Assembly (NCBI RefSeq): GCF_014633365.1
Contig: NC_068352.1
Location: 26,197,310-26,261,309, forward strand
Length of the DNA stretch: 64,000 nt
Direction: 5' to 3'
Source: Diospyros lotus
Lineage: Eukaryota > Streptophyta > Magnoliopsida > Ericales > Ebenaceae
Both the position numbers and the translations under genes were made by a program. Of the stretch, positions 1 through 12,289 are shown piece by piece (within the stretch, counting starts at the first letter, position 1; every line of letters begins with the position of its first letter). The notes beneath the pieces are model-generated. The model did not search any database. It was given only the letters and a program-made list of their open reading frames with translations, and was not told the DNA's origin.

Positions 1-36
1 ATTTGGATAAGATTGGTTATTTTAAAATATGAACAA

Positions 37-330
37 TTTTTTAAATATAGGTAAAATTGGTTATTTCAAATTTTGAACAAATATATTTTGTTGGCAGTTT
101 TCTTGTTTCTAAAGGCAGAATACAAAGGGCATTTTGAGAAAATTGTAAAATCTTCTCCCAGAGATAACACCAAATATGAACAAATAGACGTTTTTTAAAT
201 ATAGGTAAAATTGGTTATTTCAAATTTTGAACAAATATATTTTGTTGGTGGTTTTCTTGTTTCTAAAGTCAGAATACAAAGGGCATTTTGAGAATATTGT
301 AAAATCTTCTCCCAGAGATATCACCAAAAC
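37..330. repeat. 154-bp tandem duplication
   Basis: Two adjacent copies, about 37-190 and 191-330, share nearly all bases over the aligned part. They differ at scattered positions such as ggcag/ggtgg and aaaggc/aaagtc. A fragment of the unit is also visible before position 37. No coding content. Confidence 0.85.
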
Positions 331-565
331 CTGTTTGCTTATTTAGTAGAAAAGATATAAATTGATTTATTGGGAATTTAGTATGTGAAGAAGTCAGTGT
401 GGTGATTGACTGATGATGTTCCAAAGTGCCACTCAACAGCTTCTCAAACTCAACTGCTGTCCATCAGTACTCACCTGTTTGCTCCCTTTTTCCAATTCAT
501 TCCAGCTCTTTCACCAAATTAACAAATCATGGCATTCTTGAATAACTGAGGTTGATTTCTTTCTT

Positions 566-728
566 TTTTTGGACTTACGCCCCATCATTGGCGTCCTCAG
601 CCACCCCGCCCTTGGAGCTACACCGAGAAGGTAAATCGAAGATATGCCTCCACTAGCTAGGGCTCGAACACGAGATTTGGGGCCCAAAGAGCAACACCCA
701 GGAGATTCTTCCTTTGCCCTTGGGGGCA
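566..728 (-). mobile_element. tRNA-derived SINE
   Basis: The element is flanked by a perfect 17-bp direct repeat (549-565 and 729-745), the length expected of a SINE target duplication. On the minus strand it starts near 728, carries a B-box-like TGTTCGAGCC (661-670) after an A-box-like region near 710-722, and ends in a short A run next to the left repeat. The 5' 60 bp match a second copy at about 1440-1664. Family not identified. Confidence 0.7.
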
Positions 729-1439
729 AGGTTGATTTCTTTCTTGCCTTGAGGTGAAAGGGGTTTGGTTATGGTGGAATGTGGAAAGAAAAGTTTGGTT
801 TTTATTACAGCCATGGGTTTGCTAGTACATAAATATGTATATTCTTTTTATTTCCTTTTTTTTTTTTTTGGGGGGGGGGGGGGGCGCAGATTGCAATGCC
901 CTTGTGATCTTGCTATAAATTGCATGGAGAGGGGAAAGGTAGAGCTATACAAAGTTGCCTGCGTGGTCGTACTTCAAATTTCTCCTCCCTCCACATGACC
1001 TATCGTTTCTTCATTCCTTTTTTCATTGCGTAGTCTTCCTCTCTTTTCTCCTGTGTTCTTCTATACATATATCATATGTATGCATATATGTAGTATTAAC
1101 ACATCTATGCACAACATTTCATAATTTCCTCTTCTTTTTGCTTTGTCATAATTTTCTATTCTATTAAATAAGGCCATTTTGGTCCGTACCAATTTTGTTT
1201 GTTGATGTGCTGTTGAAATGTTTGAGTTCTGTCAATTTCTTTAATGGTAAGTGAAGTATAAAATGGGAATTTTGATTAGAAAAAGAGGGAGTTAAGTGCA
1301 CAGTTTTGTGGATGAAGGGTGTTTAAGTGATACTTGTTATGGTATTTATTTAGGTGAGGTTTTAGTCATTTGCTTAATATTTGTGCTCAAATGTGTCCAT
1401 GTAGAAGATCAATTTATTGTGAGAACAAAAATAAGGTCA

Positions 1440-1664
1440 AATGTGTCCCTTGTTACTCGGCGTCACAATTCCAGTAAGAGATGTAAATCAGGGAACCTAG
1501 CAACTAGCTTCTATCCCTAGCCTCTCTCGGCTGTCATGAGGGCAGCCTGGCATTTTTTCAATTTTTCATGATAGCCCCTGATTGCTGAGCTTTCTCCCTG
1601 GTCAGGGCTTGAACACAGAACTTAGGGCCCAAAGAGCAACACTCTAACGATTCTTTCTTTGCCA
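1440..1664 (-). mobile_element. tRNA-derived SINE-like copy 2
   Basis: On the minus strand, an A-box-like TGGCAAAGAAAG (1653-1664) is followed by a B-box-like TGTTCAAGCC (606-615 of the second thousand, i.e. 1606-1615). The 5' 60 bp match the SINE at 566-728, including the segment around the B box. The 3' half diverges and no clear target duplication was found, so the left boundary is approximate. Confidence 0.5.
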
Positions 1665-2038
1665 GTTGATCTATGTCTTGGGTGTTTTGGTACTTTGTGA
1701 GAGGAAGGTGGTAATGTGTGATTGTGTATTTTGATATGCTTCATCTTGTTCAGCATTTATTTTTATTGATAGTGGTAGGGTTATGCTTACATTTACTTGT
1801 CACCTGTCAGTCTCATGACAAAATTTGCTGAAGTACTGTTGCTATTGATTAACATGGTAAGGTTAATCCATAAAGCTCAATACATAAAAGACAGAAACCT
1901 CTTCCTCGCGTTAATAGCCATTTTAACTTGACTTTCGTGTTTCTCTACTTACTTCAAAAAGGTTTTTGGATTGATAGCAATCCGTCACGCTCCCTTGTCT
2001 CTTAACGGTGATCTTTTGTTAATGTTTACATCTGCTAA

Positions 2039-2416
<378 letters not shown>

Positions 2417-4870
2417 GAGAGAGATTGGAGTTGATTTAGTTCTTTATGGTCGTACTAATGTTTGGATTTTTGATATAATGCTGTTCCCATGGCTACTTAG
2501 TTATGTTTGCGTACGGTTGGACATCATACATATGGTCTTGAGATGTTTTTCTTTTGATTGAGGATTGCTTTCCTACCTAGTTATATTGAACTTAAAACTA
2601 GTTTTAGTGTTTCTAGTGCTTGCTGGAATGGGGTTGAGTTGCACTTACTTGTTATGCCCCTTGTTTCATTTCTTGTTATTGGTTGGTATGCGCATTTTAC
2701 TGTAATCATATTAGACCATCCTATTAATGCGCGAAAATATCACCCATCACGTCAATCTTAGTAATAGCTATAATAATAATAATAATAATAACAAAAAGTC
2801 CCAATTGAGAACCACACTAATTTTTATCATTTCTTTTGTTATAAATTGAATCATTCTTTTTGTTATAAATTGAAAGCACTGTAGCCTTTGTTCCTCTCTA
2901 GAAATCAATCAAACATCTTTCGATGACTCTCAATACATTGCTTACACTGGTTAATAAACCACAAAATAATCAAATAATAGAGAACAAAAATTAATCAAAG
3001 AACATAATAAGAAATAAAACACGCAAAGCACATAAGAATGATAAAATTTTCTCTTGGTTTATGCCAATAGAATTGATATTACATCTAGCCTTGAAATTAC
3101 CATTGAGCAGCCTTCTTTATTGATGAAAACAGTACAAGACTTCCCTCTTCACTCTTTTATGATACAAGTCTTCTCAAAAGTGTATAAGATTATAGCTTTC
3201 TCACTCTCTAAGCTTTTGAGAAATTATAAGAGAACATATGACATTAATCTCTCAGCCTTTTCCCGTCTTATTTATAGAAAATAGAGTGATATTTCTTAAG
3301 CCTGATTGTGATATTTTTAATTTTCCCTTCACTAATAACTAATATTATAAGAAAATCACCCATCTATCAATTAATCCCATAACCGCATGTATATTAACCC
3401 ATCACTAGACAATTTTTAACACCTTTGAATTTTATTCTGCCATGAGAATGCTTTGACCTCATAATCGACTACTAGTAAGAAATTATCTTAGATTGCTCTG
3501 GTAAAAATTCGTCATCAGTTTTTAAACTTAATTGGGAGAGCTCACACTCACATAGAGTCTGTGAGTTATTATTGAAATTCTCATTAATAACAGAATAAAA
3601 CGAACCATTATGGTAACAAAAAAAAGGATGCCTTTCCACCCTAATTGGTTCAGGCTGTTTTTATAAATATTTTATGTGGTCTATTTTGAATCTCTATAAT
3701 CTTTTTCTAAATACATTTTATAAGGTAAATGCATTTTATTTTATTGTCTTTTTCTCAATTTTCATCTCTAACCATTTCATGAAATTCTATTACGTTCACT
3801 CTCCCAAGCAAACACAATCTAAACCAAAGATCAATGTGGAAATTAGGGAGAGGAAGAGTGGCGTGGAAGCGAAATAAAGGTTTGGAGTTTGGGCCCCCAT
3901 TAATGTCAGCAGTCAAGGGGGAAACCTCAAAGTCAGCAGTCCCATAATAAACATTACACTTCCCCAAAGACGATCACAAAGCCAAGAGAGAACCCACCCA
4001 ACCCAAAGCCACACATATTGTACATATTCTCTTCTCCTTCTGCAAATCGATTCATTCGTTTCTCGCATCCTACAGAATATGTGGCGATTGCTTATTTGAC
4101 CGGACCTGAACTGAACTGAACTGAACTGTTGACACGCCAAGTCAACATCTACTCGATAAGAGGTAAAATTGAAAAATACTAGTTGAAGCTTTCAGTGAAT
4201 TTTTAATTTCAGCCGAGATAATGTTAAATTTTAATTAAAAAAATTAAATGTTAAATGGTAGTCAATAAAATATTAACACCTTACTTGAGTTTGAGAATTC
4301 ATTAAACTTCTCAAATTTTATGGAAAACTGATTTCTCTCGTTTCTTTATTTTATTTGTTTATTTTATGTGTCATCGTGCATTTAGATAATAAATGCTTGT
4401 CAATTGGTGGTGTTATATAGGTTTTAAAATTAAAGTTTAGTTTTTTTTTTTTATTCAACTTATTGTCATAACAATGATCTGAATATATAATAATTGATGA
4501 TTAAATTATAGTTATATTGAATATTTACCGGCAAATAAGTCAGGCGAAGGAAGATGTGAGGTGGGTTTGGACAATATTAACCTTAGCTTCCCTTACATTT
4601 CTAATCTCCTACTTAGCCCTGAACTCAGTGTGAATCCCCTCCAGTTAAAGAGTGTCAGAGGTCACCTTTTAAAGTAGTAGTTTATTGGGGTTTAAAACTT
4701 CATTTTACGAGTTTAAGATTATTAATTTAATTTTTAAGGCAATCCCATGTGATATGTTGCTGCAAAAAGGTGACAAAATACAGTATTTTCCAGTCTTTCA
4801 GGATTTTTGTAGTAAGATGTTTTTTGAGTTAGTTTTCTATTTCTAGAATCGTTCTATAAGACTCTGGAGG
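2417..4870. other. Intergenic region after RPL8
   Basis: Contains the L8 3' UTR (roughly to 2650) and then AT-rich DNA without a convincing gene. Visible items are an AAT/ATA microsatellite near 2775 and a gaact pentamer run at about 4105-4127. Short reading frames here lack recognisable domains. Confidence 0.6.
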
Positions 4871-5252
4871 CTAATCGATTGGTTGATAAAATCTGATCAA
4901 AATGACAAAAAAATGCCCTATACTTATTTGCAAAATTATTTTCCCTTCTCTTTCATGACCGTCTCCTCTTTCCTCTCTCTCCCCTTTCCTTGGCCGCCTC
5001 TAGTAATCTTCTTCGCCTCTTCACCGCCTTATCTTGCACCGACCACAGCTTCACCTCGTCGCTGCCTCATCTTGCGTTGACCATCGCTTCGCCTTGTCGT
5101 CGTCTCTGCGGTCGGCGCGAGACAAAAGGGGTTGCTAGAGACGGCCATGAAAAGGGGAGAGAGAAGGCAGCTATGGAAAGGAAAGAGAAGCAATTTTGCA
5201 AATAGATGAGGGACATTTTTGTCATTTTAGCCAAATTTTGTCAATCAATTAG
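4871..5252. mobile_element. Inverted-repeat element (MITE)
   Basis: About 75 bp at the left end (ctaatcgattgg...) is repeated in inverted orientation at the right end (...caatcaattag), including a shared block with aaaatgacaaaaa and tatttgcaaaatt. The centre is GC-richer and pyrimidine-rich. No convincing target duplication was found, so the superfamily is left open. Confidence 0.65.
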
Positions 5253-5847
5253 TAAGTCTCACGGGCAAAATAGCATTCTCCCTATTTCTATCCGAGAGAA
5301 GGCACCTGGTGGTGCATAACTAAGGCTGTAACAGATTGAAAGTGATATCTCTAATTATTCACTTATACTCCTTGAAGGATTAAGTAAATTCAGAAAAGGG
5401 CCGAGCAGTCATGGTGATGCAGTGAACATGAACTGGGCACAATTGGGAGATATTGATCAATCAATCTTCTTCTTCATCACTTTCATGCGACTTGTATTTT
5501 GATGCTAACTTGCTATTACTGTGCCCCACAATGCGAATATGACACTGAAAGGGACCAATCCAAAGCTGCCTCAGAGAATATAACAGAACATCAAAAGAAC
5601 ACAAGAGAGAAATAACAGTTCTTTCACCTCTTCTTTTCCTGGTTTATATACAGCCAAGAATTCAATCTGTGTCAAACATTCTTTCTCCTCTCAAGTCTCA
5701 ATCCCTCCTGTGCATTCAGAAAAGACAAAAGGAAATAACTGTTCTACAATCACCAAATCCTCACTTCTCATGCTCTATGTACACATTTAGGGAAAATAAC
5801 TATGAATATAATAGTAAGCTAAGTAAATGAAGATAAATTATAGTCTG
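5253..5847. other. Intergenic, 3' side of BTB/NPH3 gene
   Basis: Holds the presumed 3' UTR of the minus-strand BTB/NPH3 gene (about 5640-5847). No other gene or repeat is evident. Confidence 0.5.
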
Positions 5848-8800
5848 TCATGAACATAGCCTGGGTAAAGATCTAGCACTATTTTGGCTTGACAGTCTTG
5901 ATTTCATGATTTTGGTCATTTGGGTTTGCATTTTCTTGCAAACTTTCTCCAACTCAAGCACCCTCCATTGCATTCCTTGCAGGTGAGCTCTGAGCTTCTC
6001 ATTTTCAGCCGAAATGTCGAGCCTTCCTGCATAAAGCACAATTTGGTCACAGGCCTCGTCTTTCTTATCCTTGGTATCAGTGTCGGGGAAACTGCAGGGC
6101 GACTCGATGGAGGGATTTGTTTGGTTGGTCTCTTGGAGCAAGTTCTTGAGCTTGCTATGCTGAGAGATGAGAGCTTGGACGGCCGATTTGGATGGAAATC
6201 TCTTGTTTTGGGCAAGGTGGATGCAAGCTTCTGATGAGAGTTTCTCATAATTCAGTCCACAACATATGTGTATCTTTTCCTCATCAGATAATCCGGCATG
6301 GACCTTGATGAAACCAATAAAATTATTCAAATCAAAACAAGAACCAAATTGTCAATCGCACTTCAAGGTTGTACAATTCAAATCAAGAGTCGGGAGCAGT
6401 ACCTGTAGATACATGTCCACGGAGTGGTATATACTGTCGTAAGAGTCTCTGGCAGAATCTGGCAGGGCCTTAACCAAAGCGATAAATTTCGATGGCTTCA
6501 AATAAGGATCCGGTGCTACTTCTGTTATATACAAGTCCATCAAGGTAGCAACTTTCTTCAATTGAATAAAAGGTACCCTGCATATTCCTTTGTCAAGGAA
6601 TGACTTCAAGAACCTCAGAACCAAATTCACGTCGTATTGATGGTTCGATCCACTGGGAGATGGGATAAGCAGATTGTCCAGGGTTGCTTGATCTAACAGT
6701 GAACCGATCATGCTCTCTAACTTGTTTCTGCAGCATTTGCTGATGTTGAGATGTGGGGAGACTCTGAGAGTCCCGAATAAACTCTTGCAAGAGATAACAC
6801 TTCGATCCAGAGAATGGAGCTGCCTCACTATAGTCTCGGTTATTTTCTGCTTCTCATCCGATGTAGCGAGAACAAACCTGGATTTCTGGTAATAGAAGAG
6901 GAACCTGCTTATGATAGCATGATCAAATCTCCGGGAAAGCATCAATTTTGTCACCATTTCAACCAAATCTAGATTCAAAGCCGCAAGATCTTCAAACCAC
7001 CACGTTGCTCGAAAGGAGCTACTTTTCAAGCTCTCGGTGCTTCTAGTATCAGAAGAAAACCGAATCCCTGAGCTATCAGGCGAAGAAGTAGACGGGCATG
7101 GACTAGTTTCACCAGCCAACACAAGCCTTCCAACCAAAGAATCCAAGCACTTTTGAAGTATGCCCGAAGAGTTCGAAACAGGAAGCAAATCTTGGCACTG
7201 CTTCAGAGCTAGCAAAAGCTCAGACCATGTCCAATACCTGATCTCTTCAAGCGATTTCTCGGCTTGCTCAAGTAAATTTAGGGTTCCAGAAACAGGTTTG
7301 TTCATTTCCATGAAATGTGCAATGCTGTGCAAGAGAGAAAGATTAGAAGGACTTATCTCAATTTTGCCATTGTTGTAGCAGAACCTTGCCACGAGCTCAA
7401 AACTCCCTGCCCCTCCAGGGAAGTCATGGAATATCACCTTTAAATTCTTCACCACGCCGGAGTATTTACCCAATAATTTACTTATTCTGCATGAATAAGA
7501 AGATATTATTTTCTGCAGAAGGTCATAGCAACCAGAATTAGAGGATTGAAATAGGTAAGAATATAAAAAAAAACAAAAAAAATGCAGAGACAATAAAAAG
7601 ACATTAAAAAATGTACATTATAAACACAATCCAAATGCATTATGAAAGTGGATAGCTACCAACACAAATTTTTTGAGAAACTAGTGAAAGACAGAAATCA
7701 CAGGTGAATGCATCATAGCAACCAGAATTAGAGGATTGAAATAGGTAAGAATATAAAAGAAAACAAAAAAAATGCAGAGACAATAAAAAGACATTAAAAA
7801 ATGTACATTATAAACACAATCCAAATGCATTATGAAAGTGGATAGCTACCAACACAAATTTTTTGAGAAACTAGTGAAAGACAGAAATCACAGGTGAATG
7901 CATCATTAGGCAATGGGAAAATGGAAAGGAACAACTTAAAAATCAAAACACACACTCAAAACGAACACAAAAAAAAAAAAAAAAAAAAAAAAAATTGACA
8001 GTAAAATCGAAAAGTCCCCAAAGAATTGGCAATAGGGAAATGTAAAGATGCAAGAGAAGTATGAATTCAATTGCAAAAATGGAAGTATTAAGGGCTTAAA
8101 AGTCCACAAAAACAAAAAAACAAAATAAGAAAAAAAGCAGCATTGAATTAGCAAACCAGAAAGTGGGAAGAAAAGGCAAGTCTGTACCAAATTCCTGCAA
8201 AAGAATGGTGAGAGGTCGTTATAGGTAATAAATTGTTGAAGGGAGAACTCATGCAAAGGGGTCCGACCTGCTGATGATCCCAGCAAACAAGGGAAAGAAT
8301 AGTCATTAATACAAGGCGACAACTCTCTCGAGTCTCTCTCTACATCTATATATCACTCTTAAAAGGAGCGAAACAAGTAAATAACGACTTGAGAATGTAA
8401 CGCTTTAAAGCTCCATACTAGCAGCAATAAATGATGCAGAGGTTAAACGCAGAAAATGGGATTGGAACTAGAATTGATAAGTCTCCATATTTGCTGCAAA
8501 ATGGGTGAAAACTAAATGATGGGAAGAAAGAAGAATTAAAAAAAAATGTTCAGATTACAGAAGCATAGAAAAAGTGAAGGTTATAGGCTTGTATTTATGT
8601 AAAATATGGTTCTAATGTTCAGTTGAGGAGAGGATTTTGACGTTTTCACGTAGTAATAAAACAAAGAATAGAAAATTTTTCCCTGTGAATCTAGACAAAA
8701 CCAATTAACAAGCAATAAAACAACTTAGATTTTGGACTCAAACAGAGAGGAAGGATAGAACGGAACCCCAAGAAAGCATTGGTTGAGCTTACCTTGTCCA

Positions 8801-8855
8801 CAATGAAAACCGCTTCGCCATTGACATCCACTTCAAGATCACAAGGGACATCCAT
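5848..8855 (-). CDS. BTB/POZ-NPH3 family protein
   Basis: Three coding exons: 8793-8855, 6403-7512 and 5848-6303, all with GT-AG boundaries in phase 0, giving 542 residues. The N-terminus (MDVPCDLEVDVNGEAVFIVD) begins a divergent BTB fold that continues with IISSYSCRISKLLG and VIFHDFPGGAGSFELVARFCYNN (about residues 5-95). The NPH3 domain starts near WWFEDLAALNLDL (residue 192) and includes the family hallmark YDSIYHSVDMYLQVHAGLS across the last splice junction. A short coiled coil (ENEKLRAHLQGMQWRVLELEK) closes the protein. NPH3 proteins act as substrate adaptors for CUL3 ubiquitin ligases, several in phototropin signalling. It resembles the Arabidopsis At3g22104/At3g49900 group, but the exact orthologue is uncertain. 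The start is the first Met before the BTB sequence. Confidence 0.88.
7513..8792 (-). other. Intron 1 of BTB/NPH3 gene
   Basis: Donor GTAAGC at 8787-8792 and acceptor CTGCAG at 7513-7518 on the minus strand. It contains a 190-bp tandem duplication and a poly-A run at about 7970-7994. The open frame at 7936-8322 is low-complexity Phe-rich and is not called. Confidence 0.8.
7524..7903. repeat. 190-bp tandem duplication
   Basis: Copies at 7524-7713 and 7714-7903 are almost identical; I saw one substitution inside an A-rich run. The duplicated unit starts just inside the intron 11 bp from the exon-2 acceptor. It does not include the acceptor itself. Confidence 0.9.
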
Positions 8856-10491
8856 GACCCAGATAAAGAAAACCCAAACCCGCCTCAAATCCAGAGACCC
8901 TTTATTGGAAATTGAATCAGAAATATAGAGAAAGATCAACAGGCCTACAGAGACAAGTCATATTCCTGGGGTGGGCAAGAAGACAGAGGGAAAGAGTTTG
9001 CCTCTGGCTCTGCAAAACGCTTAGTCAATTGGAGCACAGGCTGTGGCTCTCAAACTGGTGGAGAAGAAAGACAAGAGTGTCCGAGAAGCAACGAGATGTA
9101 AAATTAATATACATATATATAAGAGTATAAAAACAAGGGTTGGCAAGTAAGGACAGAGAAAGAAAAACAAGAGTTGTCGAGAGCCCACTAATCTGGTTCT
9201 GACATTCCTGCTAAGATGGTATTTTATGCTAATTTGGGGATAGCCTTAAGCTTGGAAATGAAGCTTTTTTTCTGGCTTTGCTTCAAAACTTGCGAGCCAT
9301 TTTCATCTCTGCAAACTTCACCCAACTACCCATATATTTATATAAGGTCCCTCTCTCTCTCTCTCTTTTGCAGTGCCAGAGGGAGGGAGATGAAGGGATA
9401 ATTCCCCATTTTGACCCTACAACTGGAGTGGGTCCCACTGGGAAGTCCATTTTACGCAAATCAAAATGTTTCGAGTTAACATTTACCCGATTGTTCCCCG
9501 TTTAATCCTGTGGGGATCCTCCCACTGATATATATAAATTTTTTAATCCAGAACTGATTATTTGGACGTCCATGTAGCCATGTAGGTGATGAACGGCTCT
9601 GATCTGCAGTTTGGATGGTCTGGACTGAATGGGACCATCAATTAGATCATCATGTACTTAGCATTAGATCATCATCTTGTCATATTTTGTGTTAAAAGAA
9701 GTGTTACTCATTTTTTCACTCAAAAAGAAGGGTTGTAGTAATAAACAATACTCACCTTCTCTTCTCTTGAATCAAAGCTCTAATTGTAGACTTTTGTGTA
9801 TTTATTTGGACCCCTTGTTTTGTGTCATTGAAAAAATATCATCTATCATAGGTGCTTTAATTTAATTATTACTAGTAACATTTTGCCTAATCCTAATAAT
9901 GTTTGTGTCTTAATTTACTAAATTATTGTTTAATTATGTACTCATGGGCCTTTAACCTAACATATCCTTTTCAATATCCTAAGTTATGGTTTAAATATCC
10001 TAAATGATAATCACATTCACATACCATTAAGAAATTTCGCCAACAAGAAATTTAAAAGATGGTGATGCCACGTTCTAAGTCTTCATTCAAATAATTTATC
10101 TTTTTTATAATTATGTTATTTAATTAAATTTTTTTGTTGATTAATCATAAATTAAAGAGTAATGATATTCATCTCCAATAAAAATAAACAGTAATGATTT
10201 AATAATCCAGAAGTATTTTCAAAAAAATAAAAGAATACTTGAAAGATTTTTTTTATATTTTTTAAATAAATATATAATATTAATTAAATACTTTTATATG
10301 AATTATCCCATTATAGTTGTTCAATAACATTACACATAAATTTAGATCCATGCTCTGATTGTGCCGCGTGGCAGGTGATGAGATGATGTGTACCGTGTAC
10401 CGGCGCAACACCGGAGACAATCTCCAACGTACAAGATGTGATATGCGCCCACTCCACCGTCCGTTCGTGGGCTGTTGGGAGGTGAGGCGGG

Positions 10492-10573
10492 AGTCACGTG
10501 ACTACCCCTGCTTGAATGACGTTAATGCCCCTTGATGGGGTTGTATTTACGATATTACCACTTCGGGCACGTG
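10492..10573. promoter_or_regulatory. Two G-box motifs
   Basis: CACGTG occurs at 10495-10500 inside the 12-bp palindrome AGTCACGTGACT (10492-10503) and again at 10568-10573. G-boxes are bZIP/bHLH sites. Which gene they would serve is unclear, since the nearest start codon is 1.6 kb away. Confidence 0.4.
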
Positions 10574-10757
10574 GAATTGGAATGCTTTTTATCGGGGACT
10601 CGGGTCGCTCGCTGTGTGCTCTTTTTCCGGGTTACTTTATTTCGATCGGATACGGAGCGGACAAACTTTAGGAGCACTGGCAGAGTCCGATATTAAAGCG
10701 AGGATGAGAAGGGTATTTTTGTCTTTTAACTGTATGGACTTTGCGTTTTTCTTTTTG

Positions 10758-10800
10758 GGATAATGATGCGCCAAAAGATTCGATCCCTTCATCATTATCC
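10758..10800. other. 11-bp inverted repeat
   Basis: GGATAATGATG (10758-10768) and its perfect inverted copy CATCATTATCC (10790-10800) flank a 21-bp spacer. It could be a small element's end pair or a regulatory palindrome; no target duplication was seen. Confidence 0.6.
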
Positions 10801-11212
10801 AATCATCTCTCGGATATTCGAAAGCGGAAAATAAAAAAATTGCGGAAAAGGGCTTTTACGTCGTCGTATAGTAAATAGCTAAAAACTATATACGAAGTGT
10901 TTGTTAAATATTTATTTATATTTGAGTAATGATAAAAAAAATCGTTAATTATAAGTAACTTAAAAATAATAACTCTAAATTCTCATTGATAATAAAAAAA
11001 CGTTATTATTGATCAAAAAATTAGATTTTTAATGAAAAGTGACCCTAAATTATAAGTCCATTTTATCTTTGATTCACTCCAATGTAAGATTTATATATAC
11101 CCCCATAACACTGAAGTAAAGACTATTTATACCGAATCAACATTAAGAATGGGGATTAATTTGCTTAATTGGTTAACTGATATAAGAATAAGTGGTTTGA
11201 TTTAGACTTGTG

Positions 11213-12289
11213 CAGGGTCAATCCTGAGGGTGAAAAACCAAGGTGGTTGCTTAGGGCCTCCATCTAGGGGCTAGTCCTAAGGCTAGACGACTTGGCCCAT
11301 CTCATATTTAATTTGAAGTTAAAAAATTTAAAATAATGGAAATAAAGAAGATAATTTTTATGGGGAAAAAAATCACAATTAATGGACAGCATAATCACTG
11401 TCACTTATATATATATATAATATTATATAATAAAATATATAATAAATAAAAGAAACAGCCGAAAAAAGCCTCATATAAAATTTTAGGGGCTCACTTATAT
11501 ATATATATATATTGTTATATATATTTCTCGCATCACCCCGCATGGGTCAGACTCAGTCCGATAGACTGGCCCAATCACCCAAGGCCAAGAAGGCCCGGAC
11601 GACCTCATTAAGGAAAGTCCAGACTCCACCAAAAATCCGGAACTCGTAAAGCGAGCATATGGCGAGCTCCCGATAATCTCCCAACGAGCTCCAAGCAATC
11701 GACTAACGAGCTCCTGAAATATCCTGCAGATCGCTGCCCCATCCAGGTCGCTGGCCTAAAACCTCCAGTTCGCATGAGTGGCAAAGCTGTTGAGAAGTCA
11801 GAGGTAGGGTCCGATCACTTTATCTGTAACAGCCCATGCCCCTCGTAATGAGGATCCCACTCCCGATCTTGTGAAGGCGATAAGAACTGTTTGTCCCCTA
11901 TTATACAATCACTGTATTTTTATATATTATCTAAATTGTAAAAGCCCCTCAGTATAAATGAGAGTCAAAGAGACCATGAGGGGCAAGGACAGGAGGAATA
12001 ATCAGATACCGCCACTCTGAGAGAATAATCAGACTGCGGTCGTAGACTAGGTATCGTTATGGCCGAACCACGTAAAGATTCTGGTGTACACGCTTGAAAT
12101 TTTGGGAGGGTGGTTTTTCTTTTCTTCTGGGTATTTTTGGATTGACTCAACGCGACCCAAAACGAATCATGATCGACCGAAATTGAACGTCGACATATAT
12201 AATATTATATAATAAAATATATAATATTTAGATTTTAGGAGCTCCATATAAAATTTCACTTGGGTCCCTAAAATCTGAGGATCGGGCTA
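11213..12289. mobile_element. hAT MITE interrupted by solo LTR
   Basis: Ends are CAGGGTCAATCCTGAG and, inverted, TAGCCCGATCCTCAG. Both ends are flanked by the 8-bp duplication gacttgtg (11205-11212 and 12290-12297), as expected for hAT. The body contains the 'tagggcctcc...tttaggggctc' style seen in plant hAT derivatives. A 683-bp solo LTR splits it, leaving about 390 bp of original element. No transposase is present. Confidence 0.8.
11513..12195 (+). repeat. Solo LTR (family S), + orientation
   Basis: Starts TGTTATATAT and ends GAACGTCGACA, with a 5-bp duplication tatat on each side (11508-11512, 12196-12200). The body is GC-richer than its surroundings. A TATA-like CAGTATAAATGAG sits near 11950. 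No internal retrotransposon sequence adjoins it. The duplication lies in AT repeats, so by itself it is weak support; the sharp composition edges and shared 3' end with the LTR at 48109-48905 support it. Confidence 0.8.

Larger units (their letters stand above)
8856..11212. other. Upstream region of BTB/NPH3 gene
   Basis: The part next to 8855 should hold the promoter and 5' UTR of the minus-strand BTB/NPH3 gene. A CT microsatellite lies at about 9351-9368. From about 10370 to 10860 the composition becomes clearly GC-richer, with two CACGTG G-boxes and a hairpin (listed separately). No coding sequence recognised. Confidence 0.5.

Noticed and set aside
661..670. tRNA gene suggested by a B-box sequence
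   Set aside because: No cloverleaf could be drawn around it; the 17-bp duplication and A-tail fit a SINE.
855..885. Poly-T/poly-G run, with similar poly-G runs near 54945 and 60252
   Set aside because: Simple homopolymers, prone to sequencing error; no function can be supported.
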